Shown one piece after another: positions 52,839 through 63,461 of a stretch of 64,000 nt of DNA (position 1 is the stretch's first letter; the number at the start of each line of letters is the position of its first letter). The stretch is from NCBI GenBank assembly GCA_949825025.1, contig OX463786.1, positions 17,989,911-18,053,910 of the forward strand, in the 5' to 3' direction. The stretch is from Siphlonurus alternatus. Lineage: Eukaryota; Arthropoda; Insecta; Ephemeroptera; Siphlonuridae. The position numbers were made by a program, and so were the translations under genes. The notes beneath the pieces were generated by a model. The model worked only from the letters and a program-made list of their open reading frames with translations, was not told where the DNA came from and did no database searches.

Positions 52839-54149
52839 TATGATAAAAGGGGCTATATCTCAAGGAACTCCCTATTATATAAATTAGCTTAGACAATTAC
52901 ATAAAAGTGCTATAATTTATAGAAACTAAATTAAGTACACGAAATATCTCTTTACTAAATTCTATGTTAATTGTCCCTAATACAAATTATTAGTAAATAA
53001 CTTTTACATGTTGATGTTAATTTATTCAATATTATAGTACAGTATCCATATTAAGTAAAAACACTAATCATAACAAGACAAGATGTCAATTAAATTAGAC
53101 AAAATTATTTTCAGAAAAATATTTTATTACTATTTAAAGTGATACAATGATTATGAAGCGATATAAAAATGATATAAAAAAGTATAAAAAGATGATATTA
53201 ACAAATATTACAAGAAAAAAAATAAATATTTGTTAACTAGAAAATATGAATTAACAAAAGACATTTAATGATAGAAAAAAATGAGAGATGGCAATGCATA
53301 TCACAATTTATGACAATGAAGAAGTATAATTAAAATGTAATTAATAATTATAATGAATTAATTATGGTAAAACAATGATGAGCAATGATCATTGGTATTT
53401 CGTTTTTGCTAGCACTAAAAATAAATTTATTTTCGATGTTTAAAGATTTAATTTTAGTTCAAAAGAAAGTTGTACATATTTTTGTAACCATGAAGTTAAG
53501 GATTTATAATATAATAAAATCCTGTTTGAAAAGAGATTATATCATTTTGTATAGTCAAATTGAAAATATGAAAATAAGATAATCAAAATCCAAACAGAAA
53601 ATACCCGTGTGATTAAATTTAGTAAAATACAACCAATTATACGATACAAAAATATAAAACTTTAATTTTGTATAAAAATAGATTCATCAAATCCAAAAAA
53701 TAATATTCATCTAAAAAAAATTATAGCATAATATATAAATGTACAAAGCTTTCTGCCCTACTAAAAATCCAAGAAATGGAAAAATACTCCGACAAGACTT
53801 TTCCATAATTCAAAATTAAAAACATAAATGTTTGTTAATTTAAATAATATTTTTAAGCGAGTCTCTTTGCATTTCCTAAACTCCCTATCTATATATTAAA
53901 ATTGAATCTCATTTCGTCCAGAAGTGTAAGGTCTCTGACCATCCTATTCATAATTCAGTATTATAATTTCACACATAGGTCAGTACGTTGATATTTGAGT
54001 TGGTGACAGGTCCCAATGTAATGTGTGTCTCAGACACGAGTTTAAAAAAAATTATCCTGGGCCTGCGGAGACACCTTCTCGGGATATAATGGGAAAAAAT
54101 CTTCCTTGCGGAAGGACGATTGTGAAGGAGACAAACGGCTTTCGCCGTA
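52839..54149. other. AT-rich intergenic stretch
   Basis: No repeat or gene is recognised until ~53960, where the sequence becomes GC-richer ahead of the orphan exon candidate. Confidence 0.5.
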
Positions 54150-54226
54150 ATGGCTACTCTCCAGTCCATCATCGAGAGGGCGAGTGAAAATGAGAGGATT
54201 ATGGGATTGTACCGCTGCCTGGAGAG
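54150..54226 (+). other. Orphan exon candidate
   Basis: The frame from ATG at 54150 encodes MATLQSIIERASENERIMGL and continues YRCLE to a donor-like AG|GTAATT at 54226. Base composition is coding-like compared with the surroundings. No plus-strand partner exon was found downstream, so it may be a fragment of a gene or transposable element. I do not recognise it. Confidence 0.25.
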
Positions 54227-54442
54227 GTAATTTTTAGATAGAAATAAAGGAAATTATATACTTAAATGGAAGGTATTAATTTGAAGAATGGAAAATAAAG
54301 ATTAAAGGAAAACAGGAAAGAATTCAGGAATGGTACAGGAAAAAATATGTAAGAGGTTCTATAGCACGCCTTGAGGAATCCTCCATAGGTAAATACTTTT
54401 ACTTCAAACCCTCTGCAAAGTTATAAAATTGAATTATAAAAT

Positions 54443-54862
54443 ACTCTAATTGAAAAATTACATCTTCAACTCATCCTTTACACGTCTAAATTTAATATAT
54501 TTTTCTCTAAAACACATCTTATTTCCTCTTCACTCAAAGTGGTGAGGATGAAATGAAGACAATGGGGGACATTCACAAAGCACTTTAACCCCCACTTTAG
54601 CCCCGATTTTTAACCCTGGTGCTAAACATGGTACTAAACCAGGGGCTAACCATGTTAAGCTCATAGCTTAGCACCATGTTTAGCACCAGGGTTAAAAATC
54701 AGGGCTAATTGGGGGGTTAAAGTGCTTTGTGAATGTCCCCCAAAACATTTCCACTATTTTATGCCCAAGAAAAGGAAAGAAGACGTAATCTCGTCTTATT
54801 TTCTCTAAAAATGGTACAAATTAAGAGGAAATTAGAAGAGAATAGAGCTTAATAGCGATGAA
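54443..54862 (+). mobile_element. CCCTAGTTGAAAAATTACATC MITE interrupted by another MITE
   Basis: Left part to GAAATGAAGACAAT, right part from AAAACATTTCCACTATTTTATG onward, with the fold-back MITE 54564-54741 between them. Confidence 0.7.
54564..54741. mobile_element. Fold-back MITE, GGGACATTCACAAAGC family, copy 2
   Basis: Symmetric ends GGGGGACATTCACAAAGC / GCTTTGTGAATGTCCCCC. Nested in the host MITE; no clean target duplication was read here. Confidence 0.88.
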
Positions 54863-54913
54863 AAGATCGGGTATATCCACACTTCCGGACGTATATATAA
54901 AATAAATTTGGTC

Positions 54914-57900
54914 CTAGTAGACGCAGGGTGCGGTGACGAAGTCCTGGGGTTGTGGTTGGTAGTTGGGGTCACATTGAGTACCCTTGATGGCATCTGACTC
55001 GTGCATGGTCATGATGCGGATGTTGACGTCATTGGCGTCCAGGGTGGAGAACAGGTACCTGAAACGAAGGTCAAGTTTCATTTGTTGTGTACAGTCGTCG
55101 CATTAGAAAACTTTATTTTCTTGTTGATCACCATGCTACATAAGAATAAAACAGGGCAGCATGATGATTAAAGTGCAAAATCGAAAAGCAATAAATATTA
55201 AAAATGAGAATACTTTATTACTACATTTTATATTTGTGGTAAAATGTTCATAACATTGTGATGCTTATTTTGCATTGTCGCATTATTATATACAGTATAG
55301 TACCTAGTTTCTGTTTTATGCGATTAATATTTTAAAATTGATTACAGCAATGAGTTAATTTAGCTGTAAGATATGACATGCACTTATTTCGATTACATTC
55401 CATTGATACCCAAACAGTGGAAATTTTATTAAAAATAGTGATTGAAAGTTAAAACTTATAATAATCTTGAAATTAATTAACGCGTTTATTTTTTATTTTA
55501 ATTTAAACACACAAAAAAATGTTTTAAATTTGAAAATAAATTTTTTAAATGTTTTTATATTAAATTTAATTTTTTGTATGATAAAAATATTTAATAATTT
55601 TTTTCAATCTCAACTTAAAAAATTAAAATAAATCAAATCTGAACGGAGAAATTTTTAGTATCACAATTAACATAGCAAGGCTTATAAGAAAAATCAATCG
55701 AGATTTTAGGCAAAGTTGTGAGCATACCTTCATAATATATACAACCACTCAAGTGTAGAGACTTGAATGAATGAAAGATTAACCTTCGCCTAAAAATCAA
55801 TACCCCAAATTTATTTCCATTTGAAAATGATTATTATTTTTGCCTGGACAGCATTATTATCCAAGCTTAGACTCATTCAAAGGCTTCAAAATGACGACTT
55901 AAGTTTTCTACTCGCAATGGTTGTGTTATAACAATTAAGTCATGTATAAATGTTAACCTGATGAAATCATTATTTCCATTGTTAAACTTGTGATAATTTA
56001 TTTCTTGATTTCGCCCAATTGTTGGCGCTAGTAGCAGCCATTTTAATTTAACAATTGATGGTCATTTTCCATAATTTCACCTTTACATCCCAATGTTATT
56101 CACTTCACTAGACAGACATCAACACTTTGTTTACAAACAAAGACACACCTGACATTAATTAACTCACCTTGGCAGACGGTTGCTGAGGACCCAGATGTTA
56201 CTGAACTCATCAACCTTGATGTCGTTGGGGAAGCTCAGGGCCACAGGGTCGCGGCAAAGTTCACCCTGAAGGTGAGGAAGGTAGGGGAGACGGGAGTTCC
56301 AGCATGCGACGGCGTCACGGGTTACCAGGTTGTAGTAGAGGACACCTGTTGAGAGGTTTAATTGTTAGCAGGTTGTAATACAGAATACCTGTAGAGGAAT
56401 TAAATTTTACTTAGTTACAAGATTGCAGCCTCGGGAAATTTCCCTTCGCTGCCCTGTAAGAATAACTCAAAAGAATAGAGGCTTTAAGTCAGCTGATTTT
56501 TCGGTGTTCCCATCCGCTATACCAAACCTATGTAAAAAAAAACATGAATTCGTTTTTTCACTAAGAATAAGATTTTTCAGGGAAAATTCCTTTACCGAAC
56601 TTTGGTCCAAACTGAAAAATACAGTAGATAATTCAAGATTTAGATTTTTTTACTTAATTTATAACCGAGAAAAGTTAAAACAACACTTTGCTTCATTTTC
56701 AAGTGCAAGATGAACCTTAGCGACAAACAGTTGCGCAGCGAGAGCGTATCACATGAAGCCTCTATTGTGATAAACAAGACGGCATATATGTGAAAATTTT
56801 CAAGGCGAGTACCTTTGAGAACAGCAATTGTGAACAGCTATTAATTAATTGACGAAACAATTATATCTTAGTGGCGAAGGATTAATTGAAATTTATTAAA
56901 TAAATTATTTTTTTTTCTTGTGATTAATATAATTTTATTGATAATAATGATATTAGTTTAAAATAAAAAATCTAAAAATAAAAAAAAAATTATTATATAA
57001 TTTTAAAAAATTACGTTATAATGTATCAAATAAACGTCATTTGTTACTTGAAAATTAAATATTTTATCAAGCAATTAAATTTTGAATATCATGTAATGGA
57101 ATATTTTTTTATTATTTTCTGTTACTTGTGACCCATAAAAAATGAAAATTTAAACTCCCTGTTAATTATACAATCGAGATATTCGAGTTACAAGTGTTTT
57201 TATTTCTGACCTGCAGGTGTAGATAAAAGAATAACTTATTAACTTATTACTATGGACAAAATTTCAACTCAGGTTCATTTGTTTTAACGGCATTACACTT
57301 TTCCAAATATCCAAATCTTTGCGCTTTTTGCCCAAGAAATCAATTGACAAAATCTGCAACGTCCATCTTGGCTGAGGTTTCCACGTTTCCCTCAGTCGCA
57401 GGCAAATGCCAGGATGGAATACGAGGCCATAGCCTCCCCTCTTCCTGAAGAGACCATGAAATGCTTAATTTAGGGTTACGGAAAGTTCGGGGTTTCAAAT
57501 TCTTAGTGAGTGCATGTATATATTTTTTTTTTCAATTAAAATAAAAAACAGAAACACAGACAACTGTTACATCTAAATTAACCAAGTATTGGTTGGGATT
57601 TTACAGGTCGTTTTAAACCGATGAACCCAGCAATCTGTCTTGGTTAAGACTGAGGAAACCATAGAAACTTCAATCAGGATGGTCCACAATTGATGGAGGA
57701 TGCCTTCAATCACCTCTCGAATGTATGAGCAACCTTGTTCCTTAGGGACAGCCTGTTAAAAAAAAATGAAGTACCGACCTCAAAATTTTTTATTGCAGAA
57801 ATGGATAGAGGGTGCAAAGTTATGCTACTCTGATTTTTTTCAGATTTTTAGGGACCGGAAGTATTGCTAAAAAGTTTTGGCGAGGTCGGGTTAGAATCCA

Positions 57901-60900
57901 CGTCCCTTTTGGGTCCTATCTTTTATTAAGAGAGGCGGCAAGAGGTGGCACTTTTTCTGTACTTTCAATAATTTTCAAAAAATAGCTGCCGGGCTCTAAA
58001 AAATCTGAAAAAAAAAACAGAGTTAGCATAACTTTGCACCCTCTATCCATTTCTGCAATAAAAATTTTTTAGGTCGGTACTCCATTGGCGGTGACTGGGA
58101 TCGAACTCACGACCATCGCTGTTAAATTGAACCCTTACCTGACGGTGACATGGCTGCTGCCCCTGCGTGCCACTGGGCCCCCAGTCCACCCCCGCGGGCA
58201 GGCAGGACGGTAAAGGCTCCATCCAAAGAGGTTTCGTTACGGAGGGCTGAGGCGGGGACGGCGAACGACCGGAAACTTGACATGGGGTGGAAGTAGAGGG
58301 TGCGGTCATTTCCAACCACGGGGGCGAGTCCGAACCCGAACACTCCATCGTGCCACATGAAGTTCTGGCCGGAGGCGTTGTACCTGGTGGTGAGAGTCAG
58401 TGTGATTATCGAGGATTTATATCATTAACTTTGAAAATATTTTATTGGATTATATAAATACAACCATTTCCATATTATTTTAATTCAACATTAAGATATA
58501 TAATAATTCCTTGTAAACTAAAAAACGTGTTTCAAAAATTTTAATAGACTTTATAATGTAGTCATTTAATTTTTATTTTTAATGCTATAAATAAAAAATA
58601 CCAATTTAAAATAGATTATTTTTAATATAATAAAATTTTTAGTACTTTTTGAAAAAAATAATTTATCAAACAAAAAGGAAATAATATAATTTTAATTAAA
58701 TCTTGTTTTCTTAAAAAACTCACTATTAATAGCAAAATGTAATATATATTTTTAATTCTTCACTAGCATTACAGCCGATTGGTTACTAGTTTGGGAAAAT
58801 TAGGAGTAATAGATTGTGAAAAAATGTGAATGTTCTGTGAACGACGTATCTAATGAAATATAAAAATAAATTGATAATTAAAATCCATAAATCTTTGATT
58901 AAATAAACCAAAAATCTACGAGTTCTCTTTTTTTCGGAAAGGAGATATGATAAAAAGTAAAAGTACTATTTTGTTGACAAACAATTTTACTTTCCTTTTT
59001 TTAGAACTCTGAATAATGTTTTGTTGGGCTCTGAGATAGATATGTTGAGGTCATTAATATGACCTCAACATATCTATCTCAGAGCCCAACAAAACATTGC
59101 GCGCATAAGTCTCTTCTATTTACATTGTTCATCATATCATCATATTCAATTTGGTTTTCTCCATTATGTACCCTAGTTAAAAAATTACGTACTTAACTCA
59201 TCCTTAACACGTCTAAATCTAATCTTTTTATCTTTAAAACTTATCTTATTTCCTCTATGCTCAAATTGAGGATAAAATGAGGACATTATTTCTAACATTT
59301 TATGCTCGTAATCTCGTTTTTTTTTTTTCTCTAAATGGATTATCAACCTCATTTTTTTTTATTGCAGAAATGGATAGAGGGTGCAAAGTTATGCTACCCT
59401 GATTTTTTACAGCCCGGGAAGTATTTTTAAAAAAATTATTAAAAGTCGTTTTGTGACGTCACGAGGCGGCAAGTCCTATCTTTTTCTTAAGGAGCCGCGT
59501 CTCGTGGCCTCACGAAAAGAACTTTCAATGATTTTTTAAAAATACTTCCCGGGCTCTAAAAAATCTGAAAAAAATCAAGATAGCATAACTTTGCACCCTC
59601 TATCCATTTCTGCAATAAAAAAAATTGAGGTCGATAATCCATTATGGTGCAAAATAAGAGGACAAAAGATGAGAGGAGGGTTTAATAGCAAAAGATAGAT
59701 GAAATTTATTTCCACTCAGGTATACTATATTTTCGAAATCAATTATTTCGGCTTATGTTAATCGACTCTCCGTTACAAACTGTGTATAACAATGATTACA
59801 AACACGTCGAAAATCAAGTTACACCTCAGTACCCCTGATATTTACCTGCAGGCTAGTGGGTCAGACTGCATGTACTCGTGCTCCACCCTCCAAGACGAGT
59901 CACTCTTGAGACTGTACACGACGATCCCGAACCTCCAAGCGTCAGCCATGTACACGTGAGCGTCGTCACACTGTTCTCCACGTACGTCCACGGCAAGGTT
60001 ACTGAAGAGGTTACCCTCACGAGTGTTGGACTCGGGCAGGACGTGACGAACGAGAAGCTGGTCCGTGTTCAGGTCGAAGGCAAGAAGTTTGGGGGGACAC
60101 AGCTGACGACCGGCACCTGCAACGTCAACTTCACCGGCGTCCAAGACCCAAAGACGTCCGCACTTGTGGTCCACCTGCAAGAAACACGTATCAGGTAAGA
60201 TTACTCTTTAAGGACCCAGAGGCGTGTCCACCTATACAAGAAAACATGAAATGGTGTTCAAATATCGTAGTATTATCATTTTTAGTTCAAGTTGATATTA
60301 ATTTTTAATAACATATGTAGGTTCGTAAATACGCAATAATGATGATAAAATAATAAAATTTTCTTTAGGATCATCTGATAATTGATTCATGAATCGAGTG
60401 TACATTTATTACGGACAGACCTAAATTAATAATGATGTACAATTTAAATATTTAGGCTATGATTTTTATAAAAATTACTTTATAAAATTGTTGTCGATAA
60501 ATGAATTTCATCCATCTACAAAAAAATACATAAAAGTAGCTCCTGTAACTAAATTTCATGTTCTTTTTTAGATAATCTGATACTGCAAATTTCAAATTTT
60601 TTATATTACAATGCACCATCAACTATAGGCCATAACGATCGAATTTTGACACCACAACGCGTTAAATTTACTTGCAATCATTGGGGGGCCTTCACAAAGC
60701 ACTTTACCCCCCCCCCCCCTTTAACCTCGATTTTTATCCTGGTTGCTAAATCAGGGATAGCCTATGGCTTAGCACAATGTTTTAACACCCGTGATAAAAA
60801 TCGAGGCTAAATGGGATTAAAGTGCTTAGTGAATGCCCCCCATTTGATTTCACTGTAGGCAAGTGCGTCAAAACTCCCTGTCGCAATCTTCTTCTTTTCT

Positions 60901-63200
60901 TCAGACTCCACCAGTTGAAACACGTTCTCACCTGCACCCTGAAAACTCCGGCCAGACCATCACAGGACCCTCCCTCTCTGTTCCACGCCCAGTCAGGGTA
61001 CGGCTGAAGGGGTTGTTCCTGGGCAGGTCCGTTCAGGGAGATAGTGGCGAGGGTAGCTGGGGTTCCTGACCGCCATCTGGGTAGAGTGATGAACACGCGG
61101 TCCTTCCAAACCTCCAGGCCGAGGGGCATCTGGTTCTCGGGGACGAAGGCACCGCTCAGGATGGCCGCCTCGCGGGCTGCAGCGCTCGGCCAGGCGTAGT
61201 CCACCTGAGGAAGGGTATAGATTAATTAATAAAATTTTCCTGAGTTGAAATAAATTTTATCTTTTATTCGCTATTAAGCTCTCCTCATGTCTTTTGTCCT
61301 CTCATTTCGGAGTAAAAAAGAAGAGATTAAGACTTATTTCCTGTAATTGATGAAAAAATGTTAAGCCGGTATTACACGATATATTTTGCATAAAATTTCT
61401 TCTTGCAAGAAAATTTTATCTCACAATCAGTGCAATCAAATTGAACTTCACATTTTCTTGTAAGGAAAAATTTTATGCAATAAGTAAAAAACAAAACAAA
61501 AAAATATCTCGTAGCTTTAGAAGAATGGGGTACTGACCGGTATATGAGTTAGCAATACTAGTAAAAAGTACTGTGAATTCTATGAAGAACGAGCCCTATT
61601 AAAGCATTCTACGACAATTTGCTGATTTTTTATGAATTTTTAAAAGTTTTTTTGATGACGTCATACCATTGAATCTCAAATGGGGAAATGCATCAGTTAA
61701 CATTGCTAAAATGAAAAGTTATTTTGATGCAGGAATTTGAAACCTTCATTATCGTGATTCTAGCACCTGAAAACCTTGCAAATGAAGTTTTGGTTACATT
61801 TCAATATTAAGTATGGGATTTGGCAATGTTAACTGATCTATTTTCCCATTTAAGATTCAATGCTATGACGTCATTTTTGAGAGGTTTTAAAAATTCATAT
61901 AAAATCAGGAAATTGTCGTAGAATGCTGTAATAGGGCTTGTTCTTCATGAAATTCTCGTGCCTTTTGAAATGTTGACAAAAACTTGAAACTTTTTTTTTT
62001 GGTCAGTACCCCATTGTTTCCATTTTATCCCCGAGGAAGAAATAAGATGTGGTTTAGACAGGCAAAGAATAAATTGAAGACATAATTTTTTAACTAGGTC
62101 TATTCGTAAATACACATTAAGAATTAAAATAAATTATTTCGATACTTTCGTGCCATTTAAGGTTAATCTAATTATTTATTCATGAATCGCTTGTACGTTT
62201 ACGAATAGACGCCAATAGACCTAAAATATCATATAAAAAATTACGGTTAGTTGACAAAAAATTTAAATACCTGTTATCAATAATTCATAATAATCAAAAT
62301 TAAACTAATTATATATTTATTAAAGATTAATTTTCTAAAATTTAATTTAAATTTACATTACGTTATAGAATTTTCAAAATTATGGTTGTAAAAAATAATA
62401 TAACAAAATTTTAAAAAGTAATTCGCGTACTGGGATTCGAACCCAGGTCTCCTGATTGGGGGTCAGGCATCCTTACCACTGGACGATACGCGACAACTCT
62501 TGATATTTAGAAATCAGTATTTTTTAAAAGTTATTGTTTAAATGATGAATTTTTGTTAGAGCTCTAAATTTTTTGTTTTGCTATAAAAATTAAATAATTT
62601 TAAATTTATTTTCAAGATTATATATTTTATTTTTTTTAAACTAAAATCTTCCACGCAATTATAATATATATTTTAAATTTAAAAAAATACATTTAATTTT
62701 TATTGAATATCCTTTAGATAAGGAATATTAATTGAATAATAATTACAACCAAAATAACTAAAAACTACAATTTGTTCAATGTTAAATAATTAACATAATT
62801 TATATGCTCCTATTGAAAAATTTAAACAATTGTTTATCAACAAATAAATAAATTCTCATTGAAATACTCTAAAAAATGGGAAGAAATCAGGGTAGCATAA
62901 TTTTGCACCCTCTATGTCCATTTTTGGAATAAAAAAATTTGATCTTGATACTCCATTACCCTAGTTGAAATATATTTAATCTTTTATTCGCTATTAAACT
63001 CGTCTAATTTCCTACTAATTTGCACTATTTTGAAAAAAAAGGGAGAAAAGACGAGATTACGTTTTATTTCTTCAACTTTTAAGTTATTATTATTTAATTA
63101 GAAATCTCACCTGTTTCCATGTGAACACCTCGCTCAGACGGGCAGACGAGAGGGCACAGCCACACAGCACCAGGGCTGATACAAGAGTCAAGGATCGCAT
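54914..63200 (-). CDS. yellow: Yellow / major royal jelly protein (MRJP) family secreted protein
   Basis: Six exons on the minus strand: 63200-63111, 61204-60932, 60174-59846, 58383-58139, 56345-56168, 55058-54914. All are GT-AG and in frame for 419 aa, a normal length for the family. Residues 1-20 are a signal peptide (MRSLTLVSALVLCGCALSSA), followed by the family hallmark LSEVFTWKQVDYAW. The MRJP beta-propeller shows LPRWRSGTPATLA, YPDWAWN, CDGLAGVFRVQVDHC-like CGRLWVLDAGE, QLCPPKLLAFDL, VYMADAWRFGIVVYS, YFHPMSSF and FPNDIKVDEFSNIWVLSNRLP. Family cysteines are present, and NAS and NET are potential N-glycosylation sites. Family members act outside cells in cuticle pigmentation, dopachrome conversion or behaviour; which subtype this is needs a tree. 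Introns are loaded with MITEs, and a tRNA-like gene sits in intron 1. Confidence 0.95.
55091..55190. mobile_element. Decayed copy, GCAGCCTTGTTAATCACCATG family
   Basis: GTACAGTCGTCGCATTAGAAA, TTGTTGATCACCATGC and AAGAATAAAACAGGGCA are still readable. It lies in yellow intron 5, right after exon 6's acceptor region. Confidence 0.5.
56424..56812. mobile_element. GCAGCCTTGTTAATCACCATG MITE interrupted by a second element
   Basis: The left half (TGCAGCCTCGGGAAATTTCCC ... CTGTAAGAATAACTC) and right half (TGATAAACAAGACGGC ... AATTTTCAAGGCGAGTAC) are separated by the element 56474-56766. It lies in yellow intron 4. Confidence 0.6.
56474..56766. mobile_element. Nested element with AATAGAGGCTT ends
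   Basis: AATAGAGGCTT at the left mirrors AAGCCTCTATT at the right. It contains the AGTCAGCTGATTTTTCGGTG block seen at 51763. The open frame 56423-56713 is a product of the nesting. Confidence 0.6.
57355..57505 (+). mobile_element. SINE body fragment (5S-headed family)
   Basis: CATCTTGGCTGAGGTTTCCAC, CGCAGGCAAATGCCAGGATGG and TTACGGAAAGTTCGGGGTTT match the 3' part of 27084-27415. The head is missing. A further degraded piece is at 57640-57740. Confidence 0.6.
57765..58087. mobile_element. Palindromic MITE, AATGGAGTACCGACCTCA family, copy 2
   Basis: Inverted relative to copy 1 in its central asymmetric block (GGGTTAGAATCCACGTCCC). It ends ~50 bp from the donor of yellow exon 4. Confidence 0.85.
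59015..59098. repeat. Perfect 84-bp palindrome (40-bp arms, 4-base loop)
   Basis: The arm starts AATGTTTTGTTGGGCTCTGA and ends TTGAGGTCAT; the loop is TAAT; the second arm is its exact reverse complement. No mismatch is visible. It does not belong to any MITE family in the window. Confidence 0.95.
59171..59722 (+). mobile_element. CCCTAGTTGAAAAATTACATC MITE interrupted by another MITE
   Basis: The left part ends TTTTTTCTCT and the right part resumes at ATGGTGCAAAATAAGAGGAC, with the element 59334-59643 between. It ends ~125 bp before yellow exon 3. Confidence 0.7.
59334..59643. mobile_element. Palindromic MITE, AATGGAGTACCGACCTCA family, copy 3 (nested)
   Basis: Ends AATGGATTATCAACCTCA / TGAGGTCGATAATCCATT. 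The centre (GTTTTGTGACGTCACGAGGCGGC) has a TGACGTCA like the 13062 family, linking the two groups. Confidence 0.83.
60317..60423. mobile_element. Diverged MITE, TTCGTAAATACACAATC sub-family
   Basis: GTAGGTTCGTAAATACGCAA at the left and TTTATTACGGACAGACCTA at the right; the arms are only weakly complementary inside. Confidence 0.5.
60683..60841. mobile_element. Decayed fold-back MITE, GGGACATTCACAAAGC family, copy 3
   Basis: GGCCTTCACAAAGCACTTTA and TAAAGTGCTTAGTGAATGCC with AACCTCGATTTTTATCCTGG / CACCCGTGATAAAAATCGAG arms. It contains a C13 run not seen in the other copies. Confidence 0.75.
61363..61510. mobile_element. MITE, GCCGGTATTACAC family, copy 4 (truncated)
   Basis: Has the AAGCCGGTATTACACGATA end, CTTGCAAGAAAATTTTATCTC and CATTTTCTTGTAAGGAAAAAT, but the right terminus is replaced by AAACAAAACAAAAAAATATC. 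Confidence 0.6.
61525..62016. mobile_element. ~490-bp palindromic element, AATGGGGTACTGACC ends
   Basis: AATGGGGTACTGACC at the left mirrors GGTCAGTACCCCATT at the right. TTTTGATGACGTCATACCATTGAA mirrors TTCAATGCTATGACGTCATT, and CAGTTAACATTGC mirrors GCAATGTTAACTG. It lies in yellow intron 1. Confidence 0.75.
62096..62213. mobile_element. Diverged MITE, TTCGTAAATACACAATC sub-family
   Basis: TAGGTCTATTCGTAAATACA at the left and GTACGTTTACGAATAGACG at the right. Directly adjacent to the end of the preceding composite element. Confidence 0.55.
62422..62493 (-). tRNA. tRNA-Gly(CCC)-like gene
   Basis: On the minus strand the full cloverleaf can be drawn: acceptor TCGCGTA/TACGCGA (7 bp), D stem GTCC/GGAT with loop AGTGGTAA, anticodon stem CCTGA/TCAGG with loop CCCCCAA, variable AGAC, T arm CTGGG-TTCGAAT-CCCAG, discriminator A. 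The B box is GGTTCGAATCC, the A box is intact, and a TTTTT pol III terminator follows within ten bases. The anticodon reads CCC. Position 33 is C instead of the nearly invariant T, so decoding ability is not certain. It sits in intron 1 of the yellow gene, in the same orientation. Confidence 0.85.
62494..63110. other. AT-rich rest of yellow intron 1
   Basis: Contains a short 3' fragment of the AATGGAGTACCGACCTCA family (62874-62958) and a fragment of the CCCTAGTTGAAAAATTACATC family (~62962-63085). Nothing else is seen. Confidence 0.5.
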
Positions 63201-63247
63201 CTGCAACAATAACCCATTGTTGTCTTAACACTTAACAATGTAAACTA

Positions 63248-63260
63248 CTATATATATAAG
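63248..63260 (-). promoter_or_regulatory. TATA box of the yellow gene
   Basis: CTTATATATATAG on the minus strand, about 50 bases before the ATG at 63200. The implied start (~63225) leaves a ~25-base leader, so no 5' UTR intron is needed. Confidence 0.55.
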
Positions 63261-63265
63261 TTGTT

Positions 63266-63461
63266 AGGCTAGTCGCAGACAGAATCGCATGATTTCGCAA
63301 CGTATGATAAAAAAATTAAGAAACTATGCGATCAAGTATGCGCGCGCACACAGCTTCGCATGGTATCGTATGGTATGACATCGTAAGTTTCTCATTTAGA
63401 ACCGGTTCTAAATTTTTATCATACGAAGTCATACGATGCGATGCTGTCTGCAAGCAGCCTT
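63266..63461. mobile_element. Palindromic element upstream of the yellow promoter
   Basis: AGGCTAGTCGCAGACAGAATCGCAT at the left mirrors ATGCGATGCTGTCTGCAAGCAGCCT at the right. Inner CGTATGATAAAAA / TTTTTATCATACG are also mirrored. Its end lies ~5 bp from the TATA box. Confidence 0.75.

Larger units (their letters stand above)
61230..62093 (-). mobile_element. CCCTAGTTGAAAAATTACATC MITE interrupted by two other elements
   Basis: The host starts TGAGTTGAAATAAATTTTATC and resumes after 62016 with TCCATTTTATCCCCGAGGAAG, ending AGACATAATTTTTTAACTAGG. Between are a GCCGGTATTACAC-type element (61363-61510) and a ~490-bp palindromic element (61525-62016). Confidence 0.65.
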
